DNA of 64,000 nt from Phenylobacterium deserti (GCF_003254705.1 NZ_QFYR01000006.1:1-64000), one strand, 5' to 3'. Positions 1 through 8,927 are shown, counted from the stretch's first letter. The notes: generated by a model not told the origin, from the sequence alone. A program made the numbers and translations.

Positions 1-84
1 TCCCATCCCGAACTCGGTCGTTAAGCCTCTCCGGGCCAATGGTACTTCGTCTTAAGGCGCGGGAGAGTAGGTCGCCGCCAGGTC
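1..84 (+). rRNA. rrf: 5S ribosomal RNA, 3' portion
   Basis: The window opens inside a 5S rRNA. The stretch TCCCATCCCGAACTCGG near the start and the closing GGAGAGTAGGTCGCCGCCAGG are hallmark 5S segments. The 5' part lies outside the window. It is followed 55 bases later by tRNA-fMet, the usual end of an alphaproteobacterial rRNA operon. The exact 3' end is uncertain by a few bases. Confidence 0.95.
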
Positions 85-139
85 TACAAAACGGATCATC
101 TCAACCCTTCCAATCACGACACCAAAACACCGGCATCAC

Positions 140-216
<77 letters not shown>

Positions 217-224
217 AATACACA

Positions 225-255
225 AACGCCCCCAGCTCAACGCCGGGGGCGTTCT
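225..255 (+). terminator. Terminator of the rRNA operon
   Basis: A GC-rich hairpin with arms AACGCCCCC (225-233) and GGGGGCGTT (245-253), followed by a short pyrimidine stretch. It lies immediately after tRNA-fMet and fits a factor-independent terminator for the rRNA/tRNA transcript. Confidence 0.75.
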
Positions 256-312
256 GCTGTTTGGGCGGCCGCTCGCCACATGACCGCCGCATCGTTCGGG
301 CACGTCGCCCTG

Positions 313-792
313 ATGAAGATCGCGCACCTGGCTCTCGCTTCTGTTCTGGCCTTGCCGTTCGCGGCTCGAGCGGAGCCTCCCCAGGAGGCTGGATCGGCCA
401 TGGGTGCATGTCTGGCGGCGGTCATCGATAAAGCCCCCGTCAGCGACGTGAAGGGACAGGACGTGGAGATCCGCCGCGAGCCGGAGACCGGCGCCTGCAC
501 AGTTCGAGTGAACGGCGGAGAGACCGTCGCGGTTCGCAAGGCGGTGCTGGGGGCGATGTCGGCGCGGCGGGAGCGCTTTACGCCGGCGAAGACGGCATGG
601 GCGCCCGGGGCGTTCGCGTCCCGAGAGACGTTCTGCAACGCGGCCTTGGTGAGGCGTAACCTGAACGTCCTGGTGAGCACCGCCTTGCCGACGGCGCGCG
701 GTCCGAGACTGATCGCCAGCGTCGTCGAGACCAAGGCGCGCGACGGGCGGTGTGACACGGACCAAGGGCTGCAGCGGGACGAAACCCGCTGA
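313..792 (+). CDS. Secreted hypothetical protein
   Basis: A 159-residue protein of unrecognised family. The first 20 residues (MKIAHLALASVLALPFAARA) form a clear Sec signal peptide, so the ATG at 313 is preferred to the in-frame ATG at 280. The mature part has four cysteines (G-A-C, G-A-C, F-C, R-C contexts), which could form two disulfides in the periplasm. It stands alone between the rRNA operon terminator and a convergent urcA-like gene, with a hairpin (801-833) shared between the two gene ends. No function can be assigned. Confidence 0.7.
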   Translation: MKIAHLALASVLALPFAARAEPPQEAGSAMGACLAAVIDKAPVSDVKGQDVEIRREPETGACTVRVNGGETVAVRKAVLGAMSARRERFTPAKTAWAPGAFASRETFCNAALVRRNLNVLVSTALPTARGPRLIASVVETKARDGRCDTDQGLQRDETR

Positions 793-800
793 CGGTACGC

Positions 801-833
801 TGGGCGGCGGAGGCCCGTCGGGTCCGCCGCCCA
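801..833. terminator. Hairpin between two convergent genes
   Basis: The arms TGGGCGGCGGA (801-811) and TCCGCCGCCCA (823-833) pair perfectly, with a smaller CCC/GGG pairing inside the loop. It lies between the ends of a plus-strand gene (792) and a minus-strand gene (855), so it may terminate both. There is no obvious T tract on either side. Confidence 0.55.
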
Positions 834-854
834 GGTCGACCGGGTGTCGGACGG

Positions 855-1145
855 CTAGTTCATGGCCAGACGGGTGGTTGAGATCTCGCTCAGGGCCGGC
901 AGTTTCGCCTGGGCGACGGAGTCGCGCACGGAAGCCTGGACGCAGGCGCGAACGGAGGCGTCTTCGAAGGTGGCGCCGGCGTTCGCGCGGCGGCAGACCT
1001 TCTTGGCGGCTTGGACGATGTCGACAGCCAGCTGTTCGGGCGACTTGCCAACTGTGGATACGCGGACAGTGGCCATCGAGCCGGCGCTGGCCGGAAGGGC
1101 GGCGAAAGCGGCCAAGGCGGCCGCGACACAAAGAATACGGGTCAT
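855..1145 (-). CDS. UrcA family protein
   Basis: A 96-residue exported protein. The start chosen begins MTRILCVAAALAAFAALPASA, a typical signal peptide; an upstream in-frame ATG would add ten residues before it. The mature part has the UrcA pattern: a VRVS strand near the start, a helix ending K-K-V-C-R-R-A, then a second cysteine in a V-R-A-C-V-Q context followed by an alanine-rich helix. The pair of cysteines is expected to form a disulfide. UrcA proteins are common in Caulobacterales and Sphingomonadales and have no firm function. It is divergent from the TonB-dependent receptor gene. Confidence 0.75.
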   Translation of the reverse strand: MTRILCVAAALAAFAALPASAGSMATVRVSTVGKSPEQLAVDIVQAAKKVCRRANAGATFEDASVRACVQASVRDSVAQAKLPALSEISTTRLAMN

Positions 1146-1443
1146 TTTTCGGTTCCGGATTGAGGTTGCTTCCAACCCCTTTCGCGGCGTTCCTCGCAGG
1201 TCGCTGCGCCGACACGAACGCGGCCCTTAGGCGCCTGCCGGACCGGTATGGCTGGCCGGGCCGGTGTGACGCAAGGCGTTCAGCGGCGGAGCAGACGAGA
1301 ATTGCTGCAGTGCAAAATTAAGCGGCGCCACGACGCGCAGTTGGGCGCCGCCTACCTCGATCTCAGGTAGCGCACTGCGCGTACGCTGCGTATGGAGGCG
1401 CCGCCCGGGCCTGTTGTCTCCCGGCCTGACAACGGAACGTACC
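1146..1443. other. Divergent intergenic region, urcA-like / TonB receptor
   Basis: About 300 bases without a supported gene. It holds an inverted repeat GCGGCGCC (1322-1329) / GGCGCCGC (1344-1351). No cobalamin-riboswitch core is seen, although such elements often precede TonB receptors. The reading frame of the receptor stays open upstream of 1444 (a TTG lies at 1414) but encodes arginine- and proline-rich residues, not a signal peptide. Confidence 0.5.
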
Positions 1444-3447
1444 ATGCCGCCAGTCCTGCCGCCGCCGACCGTGGATGCGATCGTTGTTTATGCGCCGCGC
1501 CTTGCGCCCCTGGCCGGCGAAGCGGCCTTCGACTCCGTGCAGATCGGGGAGGATGTGCTGCGCATCACGCCACGGCTGGACGATGCGCTGAAGCGCTCGC
1601 CCGGGGTTTCCCTGTTCCGCCGCACGAGCAGCGAGGGGGCCAATCCGACAACTCAGGGCCTTTCTCTCCGCTCGATCGCGCCCTCAGGCGCCGGGCGCGC
1701 CTTGGTCACCCTGGACGGCGCGCCCCAGAACGATCCGTTCGGTGGGTGGGTGATCTGGAGCGCTCTGCCGTCGGAAGGTCTGTCGGGCGCCAACATCATC
1801 CGGGGCGCGGGCGCAGGGCCGTATGGCGCTGGCGCGCTCACCGGGGTCGTAGCCTTGCAGGAGCGCCCGGCGACCGGCGGGCTGGCGGCGCTCGACATCT
1901 CGGCCGCCCAGCGCGAAGGCTACCGCGCAGCGATCGTCGGCGGCGGGCCGGGGGTGCTGATCACAGCCGCGGGCGAAAGCAGCGCGGGCTACACGCCAGT
2001 CCGCGGCGCAGCCAGGGGCGCGGCGGATCAGCCGCTCCAACTGCAGACCTACAGCTTCGCCTTCCGCGCTCAGCGGGCGTTTGGCGGTGTGCAGGCGGCG
2101 GCCCGGCTCGGCACGTTCGAAGAGCGGCGTGGGGCCGGCTTGGTCGGAGCCCGCTCCATCGCGTCCGGCGCATCGGCCGCCGTCACGCTCGCCAAACCGG
2201 CGGCGGAAGGCGCCGGCGGCTGGCGGGCGCAGGCCTGGGTGCGCGGCAGCGACCTCGCCAACAGCTCTGTGGCGGTGGCTGCGGGGCGGGCGACCACGAC
2301 GCCAGCCAACGACCAGTACGCTACGCCGGCGGTCGGCTATGGCTTCAACGCCGCGCTGCAGGGTGTTCACGGTGTCCTGTCCTGGGAAGCCGGCGCAGAT
2401 GCGCGGTGGACCGAGGGCGAGGCGCGCGAACGCTTCCGCCTAATGAACGGCGGCTTCACCCGCGGCCGCGAAGCCGGCGGCCGCACCCAGGTGGCCGGCG
2501 TCTACTTCGAAGGCTCGGCCGAGCAGGGGCCTTGGCTGCTCACCGGCGGCGCGCGCGTCGACGCCTGGGAGTCCAGTCATGCCGTCAGGCGCGAGTGGGA
2601 CCTGGCCACCAACCTCTTCATCCTCGACCAGACCTCTCCGGACGCATCCGGCACGACGCCGACCGCCCGCGCGGGTCTGCGCTACGACCTGGGCGGCGAC
2701 ATGTGGCTGCGCACGGCGGCTTACGCGGGGTTCCGGCCGCCGACGCTGAACGAGCTGCACCGGCCGTTCCGGGTCGGCAACGACATCACCGAGGCGAACC
2801 CGGGTCTGAAGCCCGAAAAGCTGCAGGGGATCGAGGCCGGCATCGGCGGAGGAACAGGCGGCGCGCTGCGTTGGAGCAGCACGCTGTTCTACAACCGCAT
2901 CCAAGATCCGATCGCCAATGTAACGGTGGGCGTTGGCCCGGGCACCTTCCCCACGGCCGGCTTCGTCCCAGCAGGCGGCGTACTGCGTCAGCGCCAGAAC
3001 GCAGGCGAGATCAAAGCCTGGGGCCTGGAAGGCGAAGCCAGCGGTGAACTCGCCGCCACCCTGGCCTGGCAAGCCGCCTTCGCGGCGACGCGGGCGGAAG
3101 TGGACGGCGGCGCCTCGGCCCCGCAACTCACCGGCAAGCGGCCGGCCCAGACGCCGGAACTGACCGTCACCGCCGGGCTCGACTGGCGACCGGCCAGCCG
3201 CCTCACGCTCGCCGCGGACCTGCGCTTCGAGAGCGAGCGTTATGAGGACGATCTCAACAGCCGCAAGCTCGCGGCCGGCGTCCAACTCGACCTGCGGGCC
3301 GGCTGGCGGCTGAATGCGCGCCAGGAGATCTACATCGCGGCCGAGAACCTGACGGACGAGCGGCTGGAAGTCGGTGAAACGGCAGATGGAGTGGAGAGCT
3401 ACGCGGCGCCACGCACTGTGCGGATCGGTTTCGCGATCCGGGGCTAG
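1444..3447 (+). CDS. TonB-dependent outer-membrane receptor
   Basis: A 667-residue TonB-dependent receptor (677 if the TTG at 1414 is used). The plug domain covers about residues 15-140, with the conserved stretches TTQGLSLRSIAPSGAGRALV and NDPFGGWVIWSALP, followed by a beta-barrel that closes with ENLTDERLEVG and a C-terminal strand ending R-I-G-F-A-I-R-G. It should import a scarce ligand through the outer membrane using TonB energy. The ligand cannot be read from the sequence. The N-terminus is odd: translation from 1444 begins MPPVLPPPTVDAIVVYAPR, and no signal peptide is encoded just upstream in any frame. The gene may therefore be 5'-truncated or rearranged. Its stop overlaps that of the convergent topoisomerase gene at CTAG (3444-3447). 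Confidence 0.88.
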   Translation: MPPVLPPPTVDAIVVYAPRLAPLAGEAAFDSVQIGEDVLRITPRLDDALKRSPGVSLFRRTSSEGANPTTQGLSLRSIAPSGAGRALVTLDGAPQNDPFGGWVIWSALPSEGLSGANIIRGAGAGPYGAGALTGVVALQERPATGGLAALDISAAQREGYRAAIVGGGPGVLITAAGESSAGYTPVRGAARGAADQPLQLQTYSFAFRAQRAFGGVQAAARLGTFEERRGAGLVGARSIASGASAAVTLAKPAAEGAGGWRAQAWVRGSDLANSSVAVAAGRATTTPANDQYATPAVGYGFNAALQGVHGVLSWEAGADARWTEGEARERFRLMNGGFTRGREAGGRTQVAGVYFEGSAEQGPWLLTGGARVDAWESSHAVRREWDLATNLFILDQTSPDASGTTPTARAGLRYDLGGDMWLRTAAYAGFRPPTLNELHRPFRVGNDITEANPGLKPEKLQGIEAGIGGGTGGALRWSSTLFYNRIQDPIANVTVGVGPGTFPTAGFVPAGGVLRQRQNAGEIKAWGLEGEASGELAATLAWQAAFAATRAEVDGGASAPQLTGKRPAQTPELTVTAGLDWRPASRLTLAADLRFESERYEDDLNSRKLAAGVQLDLRAGWRLNARQEIYIAAENLTDERLEVGETADGVESYAAPRTVRIGFAIRG

Positions 3448-4544
3448 GCCGCTTCGTCCGCGATCTGTTCGGCGGCTTTCTCCGCGGCCGCTTCATTGTG
3501 GTCGCGGGCCGCTTCCAGGAACCGCAAAACTGCGAGCTCGAAAGCCCGGTCGGTCTTTCCGGGCTTCAGGTTGAGGCCGCCCTCCGAGTAGGACTGCAGC
3601 ACGACCGGATGGATGTAGGCGCTGCGGCACACGGCGGCGGTGTTGCCCAACAGGCCGGCCACCGCTTTGACGCAGGTGTTCACGTAGCGCTTGGTCTCCG
3701 CTGCGCTTGTTCCCGGCGGCTGCAACGCCAGCGCCTGTGCCGCCGCCAGGGTGCCGGCCCAGGTCCGGAAGTCTTTGGCCGAGAAGTCCTCGCCCAGGGT
3801 CTCGCGGATGTAGGCGTTCACGTCAGCCGACTCCACGACGTGCCGCTCGCCATCTTCGCCGATGTACTGGAACAGCCGCTGGCCGGGCAGGTCCTGGCAG
3901 GCCTTGACGATGCGCGCCAGCCGCCGGTCGTTGAAGCCTGTCTGGTGAACCTTGCCGCTCTTGCCGCGGAACTGGAACATCGCGCCCTTGGCGTCGATCT
4001 TGGCATGCCGGTCGCGCAGGGTCGTCAGGCCGAAGCTCTTGTTCTGCTTGACGTATTCTTCGTTGCCGACGCGGATCAGGGTCATTTCCATGACTTTGAT
4101 CACGGCTGCGAGCACCTTCTCCCGCGGCAGGCCGCGGCGGGACAGGTCCGCATCGATCCGCTTACGCAAACGGGGTAGGGCGCGACCGAAGGCGATCACC
4201 CGGTCGTACTTGTGGCTGTCCCGGACCTGCCGCCAGCCGTCGTGATAGCGGTACTGCTTGCGTCCCTTCTGGTCGCGTCCGGTGGCCTGGATGTGGCCGC
4301 TCGGCTCAGGACTGATCCACACCTCGGTCCAGGCCGGCGGAATGGCCAGCTTGCGGATGCGGTCCAGGGTCGGCTCGTCGCGGATCGTCTCGCCGTTCGG
4401 ACCGCGGTAATTGAAGCCGTGCCCCGCCTTGCGGCGGGTGATGCCGGGGTCTTGGTCGCTGACATAGCTCAGGCCGGCGGCCTCGACGTCGGCAAGCACC
4501 GGCGCCGAGTCGTTGGCCGCGATTTCGGGGGTGTCCCCAGCCAT
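3444..4544 (-). CDS. DNA topoisomerase IB
   Basis: A 366-residue type IB topoisomerase of the poxvirus/bacterial class, which relaxes supercoils through a 3'-phosphotyrosyl intermediate. The N-terminal domain contains RKAGHGFNYRGPNG and LAIPPAWTEVWI. The catalytic domain shows R-V-G-N-E-E-Y, K-D-F-R-T-W-A-G-T, and the active-site tyrosine Y310 in C-R-S-A-Y-I-H-P. Length is normal. The gene is divergent from rlmJ. A sequence matching the alphaproteobacterial stress sigma factor consensus (GGAAC-N17-CGTT, 4614-4639) lies about 70 bases before the ATG, pointing to general-stress control. Its stop overlaps that of the TonB receptor by four bases. Confidence 0.93.
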   Translation of the reverse strand: MAGDTPEIAANDSAPVLADVEAAGLSYVSDQDPGITRRKAGHGFNYRGPNGETIRDEPTLDRIRKLAIPPAWTEVWISPEPSGHIQATGRDQKGRKQYRYHDGWRQVRDSHKYDRVIAFGRALPRLRKRIDADLSRRGLPREKVLAAVIKVMEMTLIRVGNEEYVKQNKSFGLTTLRDRHAKIDAKGAMFQFRGKSGKVHQTGFNDRRLARIVKACQDLPGQRLFQYIGEDGERHVVESADVNAYIRETLGEDFSAKDFRTWAGTLAAAQALALQPPGTSAAETKRYVNTCVKAVAGLLGNTAAVCRSAYIHPVVLQSYSEGGLNLKPGKTDRAFELAVLRFLEAARDHNEAAAEKAAEQIADEAA

Positions 4545-4613
4545 GTTCGACCGCTCTCCCGTTGCGCGGATGGAGCGGGTCGTGTTCTGACGAACCCCCG
4601 CCGGCTCGATGGC

Positions 4614-4639
4614 AACGTGGTTCGCGCCGGGCCGGTTCC
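4614..4639 (-). promoter_or_regulatory. Candidate EcfG/SigT promoter for topoisomerase IB
   Basis: On the minus strand GGAAC (4639-4635) is followed after 17 bases by CGTT (4617-4614). This matches the published consensus GGAAC-N16/17-CGTT of the general stress sigma factor of alphaproteobacteria. It is correctly oriented toward topoisomerase IB, leaving a leader of about 60 bases. Confidence 0.6.
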
Positions 4640-4663
4640 TCCCGCCGCAGCAGGATCAAGTCC

Positions 4664-5494
4664 TTGAACTATCGTCACGCTTTTCACGCCGGCAACTTCG
4701 CGGACCTGGTCAAGCACGCCGCCGTGCTGCAGCTGCTGGCCCGGCGTGATCCGGCCGCGGGACCACTGACGGTGATCGACACCCATGCCGGCCGCGGGCT
4801 GTACGATCTCGGCGGCTCCGAAGCCCTGCGCTCCGGCGAAGCGCGCGCGGGCGTCGCTCGGCTGATGGCCGCTGACGGACCGCCGGCGGAGTTCGCCGCG
4901 CTGGTGGAGGCGGTCCGGCGCCTGAACGGGGGCGGCGAAGTGCGGCGCTATCCGGGAAGCCCCTGGCTGATCGCCGAGAACCTCCGCCCGAAAGACCACT
5001 ACATCGCATGCGAGTTGCGGGCGGAGGAGCACCAGGCCCTGAAGACCGCCATGGGCGCCCGCCGCCACGTCGAGACTGTTTGCGCCGATGGCTATGGCGT
5101 CGCGGCGGCGCGCACGCCAGCCAAGGGCGATGTTCTGGTGCTTATCGATCCTCCGTTCGAGCGGCCGGACGACTACCGCCGCATCGTTGAGACGGTTTCG
5201 GCCGTGCGGGCGCGCAACGCCGGCGCCAAGCTGCTGATCTGGCTGCCCCTGAAGGACCTCGAGACGTTTGACGGCTTTCTGCGCGATCTGGAGGATGAGA
5301 GCGGCGCTGCGTGCCTCGTGGCGGAAACCCGCCTGCGCCCGCTGACCGATCCCATGAAGATGAACGGCTGCGCACTGGTGCTCGTGGATGACGCGGTCGA
5401 GATGCTTCCGGTCCTTGAGGCCATCTGCGGGTGGACAGCCGCGGCCTTGGGCGAAAATGGCGCGGCTCGCACTTATCGGCTGCCTTCACGGTGA
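4664..5494 (+). CDS. rlmJ: 23S rRNA (adenine(2030)-N(6))-methyltransferase RlmJ
   Basis: A 276-residue SAM-dependent methyltransferase that modifies A2030 of 23S rRNA. The N-terminus M-N-Y-R-H-A-F-H-A-G-N-F-A-D-L-V-K-H is diagnostic for RlmJ. The DPPF motif of N6-adenine methyltransferases is at residues 162-165. The start is TTG at 4664, because family members begin exactly there; an AGGATC sequence nine bases upstream is a plausible ribosome binding site, whereas upstream in-frame starts add unrelated residues. It is divergent from topoisomerase IB and ends shortly before a small membrane protein gene. Confidence 0.95.
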   Translation: MNYRHAFHAGNFADLVKHAAVLQLLARRDPAAGPLTVIDTHAGRGLYDLGGSEALRSGEARAGVARLMAADGPPAEFAALVEAVRRLNGGGEVRRYPGSPWLIAENLRPKDHYIACELRAEEHQALKTAMGARRHVETVCADGYGVAAARTPAKGDVLVLIDPPFERPDDYRRIVETVSAVRARNAGAKLLIWLPLKDLETFDGFLRDLEDESGAACLVAETRLRPLTDPMKMNGCALVLVDDAVEMLPVLEAICGWTAAALGENGAARTYRLPSR

Positions 5495-5561
5495 TTTTGC
5501 AACCGCGAAGCTCCGGCCGATGTTACGCTGCGGCGCAGCAATTGGCGCATGGAGATCGCCC

Positions 5562-6035
5562 ATGTCCGAGTTCGCCTACTTTCCCCGTCCCCAAACGGCG
5601 CTGACCGCGCCTCGTCCTGAGGCCTTCCTTGGGGCCGTATCCCCGCTGTGGGGCTACTACATGGCCGCCGCGGCTGGCGGCGTCGCCTACTGGTGGATGA
5701 CCCGTTGGACGCGTCCAGAGAACCTGGAAGCGTTCTTCCAGCCTGCCGCACGGGCGACTGGCGCAGCGCTCACCGTCGTCGCCGACAACACAGCCAGCCT
5801 GGCCGCCGCACGTGCGCCGCTTGAAGCGGGCGAGAGCATGCAGCAGGCGGCGCAAACGGTGTCCGAGACGGCCAGTGCGGCCGAGGCGCTGCTCGAGCCT
5901 GTCCTGCCGGAGATTCCGGTAGGCGGCGAAGCTGCGCCAATCTCTCCCTTGCTGGAGGTCGCGCCGACGCCCGCCGCCGGCAAGGAGGGGCGCAGCCGTC
6001 TACGCCCACCGGCCAGCGATCCCGACACCGTCTGA
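5562..6035 (+). CDS. Hypothetical single-span membrane protein
   Basis: A 157-residue protein of unrecognised family. The ATG at 5562 follows a GGAGATCG ribosome binding site; earlier in-frame starts lie inside rlmJ. Residues about 27-45 (V-S-P-L-W-G-Y-Y-M-A-A-A-A-G-G-V-A-Y-W-W) form one membrane segment. The rest is a long alanine- and proline-rich tail that is probably unstructured. The tail may cross the periplasm or serve as a scaffold. The next gene downstream encodes a phosphoglycosyl transferase, but a functional link is only a guess. Confidence 0.65.
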   Translation: MSEFAYFPRPQTALTAPRPEAFLGAVSPLWGYYMAAAAGGVAYWWMTRWTRPENLEAFFQPAARATGAALTVVADNTASLAAARAPLEAGESMQQAAQTVSETASAAEALLEPVLPEIPVGGEAAPISPLLEVAPTPAAGKEGRSRLRPPASDPDTV

Positions 6036-6098
6036 GTTGTCGGGCCCGCCGACGGCGCCTAGAACCGCCCTGCAGCGGAACTGGCGACGGACGGGGCC

Positions 6099-6659
6099 TT
6101 GAAGCGAGCGGTGGACATTGCAGGTGCGCTGACAGGACTGGTCCTTCTCGGGCCCGTCTTGCTGGTGATCGGCTTGGCAGTGCGCCTGGAAAGCCCCGGT
6201 CCGGCCTTGCATTGGTCGAAACGGGTGGGGCGCGGCAACAGGATCTTCCTGATGCCGAAGTTCCGGACCATGCGGGTCGGAACGCCGGACGTTGCGACCC
6301 ATCTGCTCACGGACGCCGCTCGCTGGGTGACGCCGCTCGGCGCGGTGCTCCGACGGACCAGTCTCGATGAGCTTCCCCAGCTGTGGAGCGTGCTGATCGG
6401 CGACATGAGCCTGGTCGGGCCTCGTCCGGCGCTGTTCAATCAGGACGACCTCGTAGCGCTTCGAACAGAGGCCGGCGTTCATCGCCTGCGCCCGGGCGTG
6501 ACCGGTTGGGCGCAGATCAACGGGCGTGACGAGCTGCCGATTCCGCAGAAGGTCGCCCTCGACGCCGAATACCTCCAGCGGCGCTCGCTCGCCTTCGACA
6601 TCCGTATCCTGTTCGCCACGGTGCGGGCGGCGATGACCGCCCGTGGGATAAGCCATTAA
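6099..6659 (+). CDS. Small monotopic sugar phosphate transferase (initiating glycosyl transferase)
   Basis: A 186-residue polyprenyl-phosphate glycosyl-1-phosphate transferase of the bacterial sugar transferase family. It has only the catalytic core: an N-terminal re-entrant hydrophobic helix (residues about 7-28), then [24 protein letters not shown] and P-G-V-T-G-W-A-Q-I-N-G-R. It should move a sugar phosphate from a UDP sugar onto undecaprenyl phosphate at the inner membrane. The start is TTG. This is a second such enzyme in the window; the ExoY-like one is at 22999. It is outside the exopolysaccharide locus and has no glycosyltransferase beside it, so its glycan is unknown. Confidence 0.9.
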   Translation: MKRAVDIAGALTGLVLLGPVLLVIGLAVRLESPGPALHWSKRVGRGNRIFLMPKFRTMRVGTPDVATHLLTDAARWVTPLGAVLRRTSLDELPQLWSVLIGDMSLVGPRPALFNQDDLVALRTEAGVHRLRPGVTGWAQINGRDELPIPQKVALDAEYLQRRSLAFDIRILFATVRAAMTARGISH

Positions 6660-6726
6660 ACTTTGAGGGGAACTCGATCCGTCAGCTTGTGCGTTGATGC
6701 AGCTGGGCGCTGCGGAGCCATAGCTA

Positions 6727-8868
6727 GTGAGCATCGAGACCTACAAGCCTTCCGGTCCGAACGGCCGGCCTGATCCCGGCAAGCGGCCGCCCGAAGGCGG
6801 CGCTCGCCGGCCGCTCCAGCGCGCCCGTGACTGGACGCGACAACATCTGCAAGGCGCCCGCGCGAGCCTCAATCAGCCCGCGACCCGGAAGAAGGCCACG
6901 CGGGTCGGCGCGGTGTTCCTGGTCCTTGCGATCGCCATCGCGGTTTTGATCGCCATCTGGGACTGGAACTGGTTCCGTGGCCCTCTGGCGCGGTTTGCGT
7001 CCGCCAAGCTGCACCGCGAGGTCACCATCACCGGCGACCTGGATGTCCGCCTCTGGTCCTGGACGCCTGGCGCGACTGTCGAAGGCGTCCGCGTCGCCGA
7101 TCCGAAGTGGGCCGGCGGCGGGCGTATGGCCGAGTTCGAAAGGATCGCCGTGCAGATCCGCCTGCTGCCGCTGCTGCGCGGCCGCGTGGACCTGCCTCTG
7201 CTGCAGCTCGACCGGCCTGTCGTGAAGCTCTACTCGGATGCTCAGGGCCGTAAGACCTGGGACTTCTCGGATGGGCGCAAGGACACCGGCGAGGGAACCC
7301 GGATCCCGCCGATCCGCAATTTCATCATCAATGACGGCAAGCTCGATTTCCGTGACGCGAAGAAGGGCCTGACCTTCGGGGGCACCATCAACGCGCGCGA
7401 GCGGCTGGGCGGCGGAAGCCGCGGTTTCGAACTCTCGGGCACGGGCGCCCTGAACCGGGCTCCGTTCACCCTGCGCGTCAGCGGCGGGCCGCTGCTGAAC
7501 ATCGAACGCGACAAGCCTTATCCGTTCGACGCGAATATCCGGGCGGGGGACACCGTCGTGACCGCCACGGGCGCGGTCGACAAGCCGTTCGACCTTGGCG
7601 AATTCCACATGAACACCACGGCGCGTGGTCCCGACATGGCTGACATCTACAGCCTGACCGGCGTCGCGCTGCCGAACACCCCGCCCTACAGCCTGCGCGG
7701 CCGGGTCACCCGCGACGACAAGCTGTGGCGCATCACTGGCATCAACGGCAAGGTCGGCGACAGCGACCTTGCTGGGACCATGTCTGTCGAGCTCGGCCGC
7801 GAGCGCCCGCTGATCAAGGCGAACCTCACGACCCGCAGCCTGGATTTCGACGACCTGGGCGCCTTCTTTGGCGGCGCGCCGTCCACCAAGCCGGGTGAAA
7901 CCGCGTCGGCGACCCAGAAAGCGGTGGCCCAGAACCTCGCGGCTCAGCAACGGATCTTCCCGGACTCGACCCTGGCTGTGGAGCGGATCCGTGCGGTGGA
8001 CGCCGACGTCACCTACAAGGCCGTGTCCATCCGCGACACCCCCGTGAACCTGACCTCGGGCTCGGCGCGCATCAAGCTGGACAACGGTCTGCTGCGCGCC
8101 GATCCGCTGACCTTTACGCTCCCGCAGGGCTCGGTTTCCGGCAACGTCCAACTCAACGCCCGCAACCGCACGCCGGTGACCGATCTCGACCTGCGGCTGG
8201 CGAACGCGCGCCTCGAGAGCCTGATGCCGATCAAGCTGATGGGCGGCCAGCCGTTCACCGGCTCTCTGGTCGGCCGGGTCAAGCTGCGCGGCGAGGGGAA
8301 TTCGGTGCACAAGGCGTTCGCCAGCGCCGACGGCGAGGCCATGCTGGTGATCCCAGGCGGCGAGATCCGCGAGGCTTTCGCCGAGTTGGCCGGCGTCAAC
8401 GTCACCAAAGGCCTGGGTCTTCTGCTGAAGAAGGACCAGTCGATGACGCCCATCCGCTGCGGCGTCGCCCACTTCAACGCTCGCGACGGGGTGCTCACGG
8501 CTGATCGCCTGGTGGTCGATACGGGCCCAGTGATCATCACGGGCAGCGGCACGGTCAACCTCGACACCGAGCGCATGGCGTTCCGTGCCCAAGGCCACGC
8601 CAAGGAGTTCCGACTGGTCCGGCTGCTGCTGCCGGTGACAGCGCAAGGTCCGCTGCTGAGCCCGAAGATGGGCGTCGAACCCGGCAAGGCGATCGCGCAA
8701 GGCGGGGTGGCCGTCGCCCTGGGCGCACTGGTCAGCCCATTGGCCGCGGTTCTGCCCTTCATCGATCCCGGTCTGGCCAAGGACGCTAACTGCTCGGCCT
8801 TGCTGGGCGAAGCCTCCCGCGAGGGCGCTCCCGTCCGCCAAGCTCAGGTCTCGCGCTCCGCCCGTTGA
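6727..8868 (+). CDS. AsmA family protein
   Basis: A 713-residue AsmA-family protein. It starts at GTG 6727, has a basic, proline-rich cytoplasmic head of about 60 residues, one membrane helix (about 61-79), and then the AsmA N-terminal pattern F-R-G-P-L-A-R-F-A-S-A-K-L-H-R-E-V-T-I-T-G-D-L. The C-terminal half contains the AsmA-2-like region (for example G-S-V-S-G-N-V-Q-L and G-S-G-T-V-N-L-D-T-E). AsmA-like proteins are elongated beta-groove proteins anchored in the inner membrane that are implicated in lipid transport to, or homeostasis of, the outer membrane. The cytoplasmic head is longer than usual. No operon partner is obvious. Confidence 0.88.
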   Translation: MSIETYKPSGPNGRPDPGKRPPEGGARRPLQRARDWTRQHLQGARASLNQPATRKKATRVGAVFLVLAIAIAVLIAIWDWNWFRGPLARFASAKLHREVTITGDLDVRLWSWTPGATVEGVRVADPKWAGGGRMAEFERIAVQIRLLPLLRGRVDLPLLQLDRPVVKLYSDAQGRKTWDFSDGRKDTGEGTRIPPIRNFIINDGKLDFRDAKKGLTFGGTINARERLGGGSRGFELSGTGALNRAPFTLRVSGGPLLNIERDKPYPFDANIRAGDTVVTATGAVDKPFDLGEFHMNTTARGPDMADIYSLTGVALPNTPPYSLRGRVTRDDKLWRITGINGKVGDSDLAGTMSVELGRERPLIKANLTTRSLDFDDLGAFFGGAPSTKPGETASATQKAVAQNLAAQQRIFPDSTLAVERIRAVDADVTYKAVSIRDTPVNLTSGSARIKLDNGLLRADPLTFTLPQGSVSGNVQLNARNRTPVTDLDLRLANARLESLMPIKLMGGQPFTGSLVGRVKLRGEGNSVHKAFASADGEAMLVIPGGEIREAFAELAGVNVTKGLGLLLKKDQSMTPIRCGVAHFNARDGVLTADRLVVDTGPVIITGSGTVNLDTERMAFRAQGHAKEFRLVRLLLPVTAQGPLLSPKMGVEPGKAIAQGGVAVALGALVSPLAAVLPFIDPGLAKDANCSALLGEASREGAPVRQAQVSRSAR

Positions 8869-8927
8869 CGGCGGGCGCGCCGCCGCTCCACAGTCCAGCC
8901 GTCAGGTGGGACTCAAGGAGCGGCGGA

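Noticed and set aside
1146-1443. Possible cobalamin riboswitch before the TonB receptor
   Set aside because: The conserved B12-box and core segments are not present; only a simple inverted repeat is seen.
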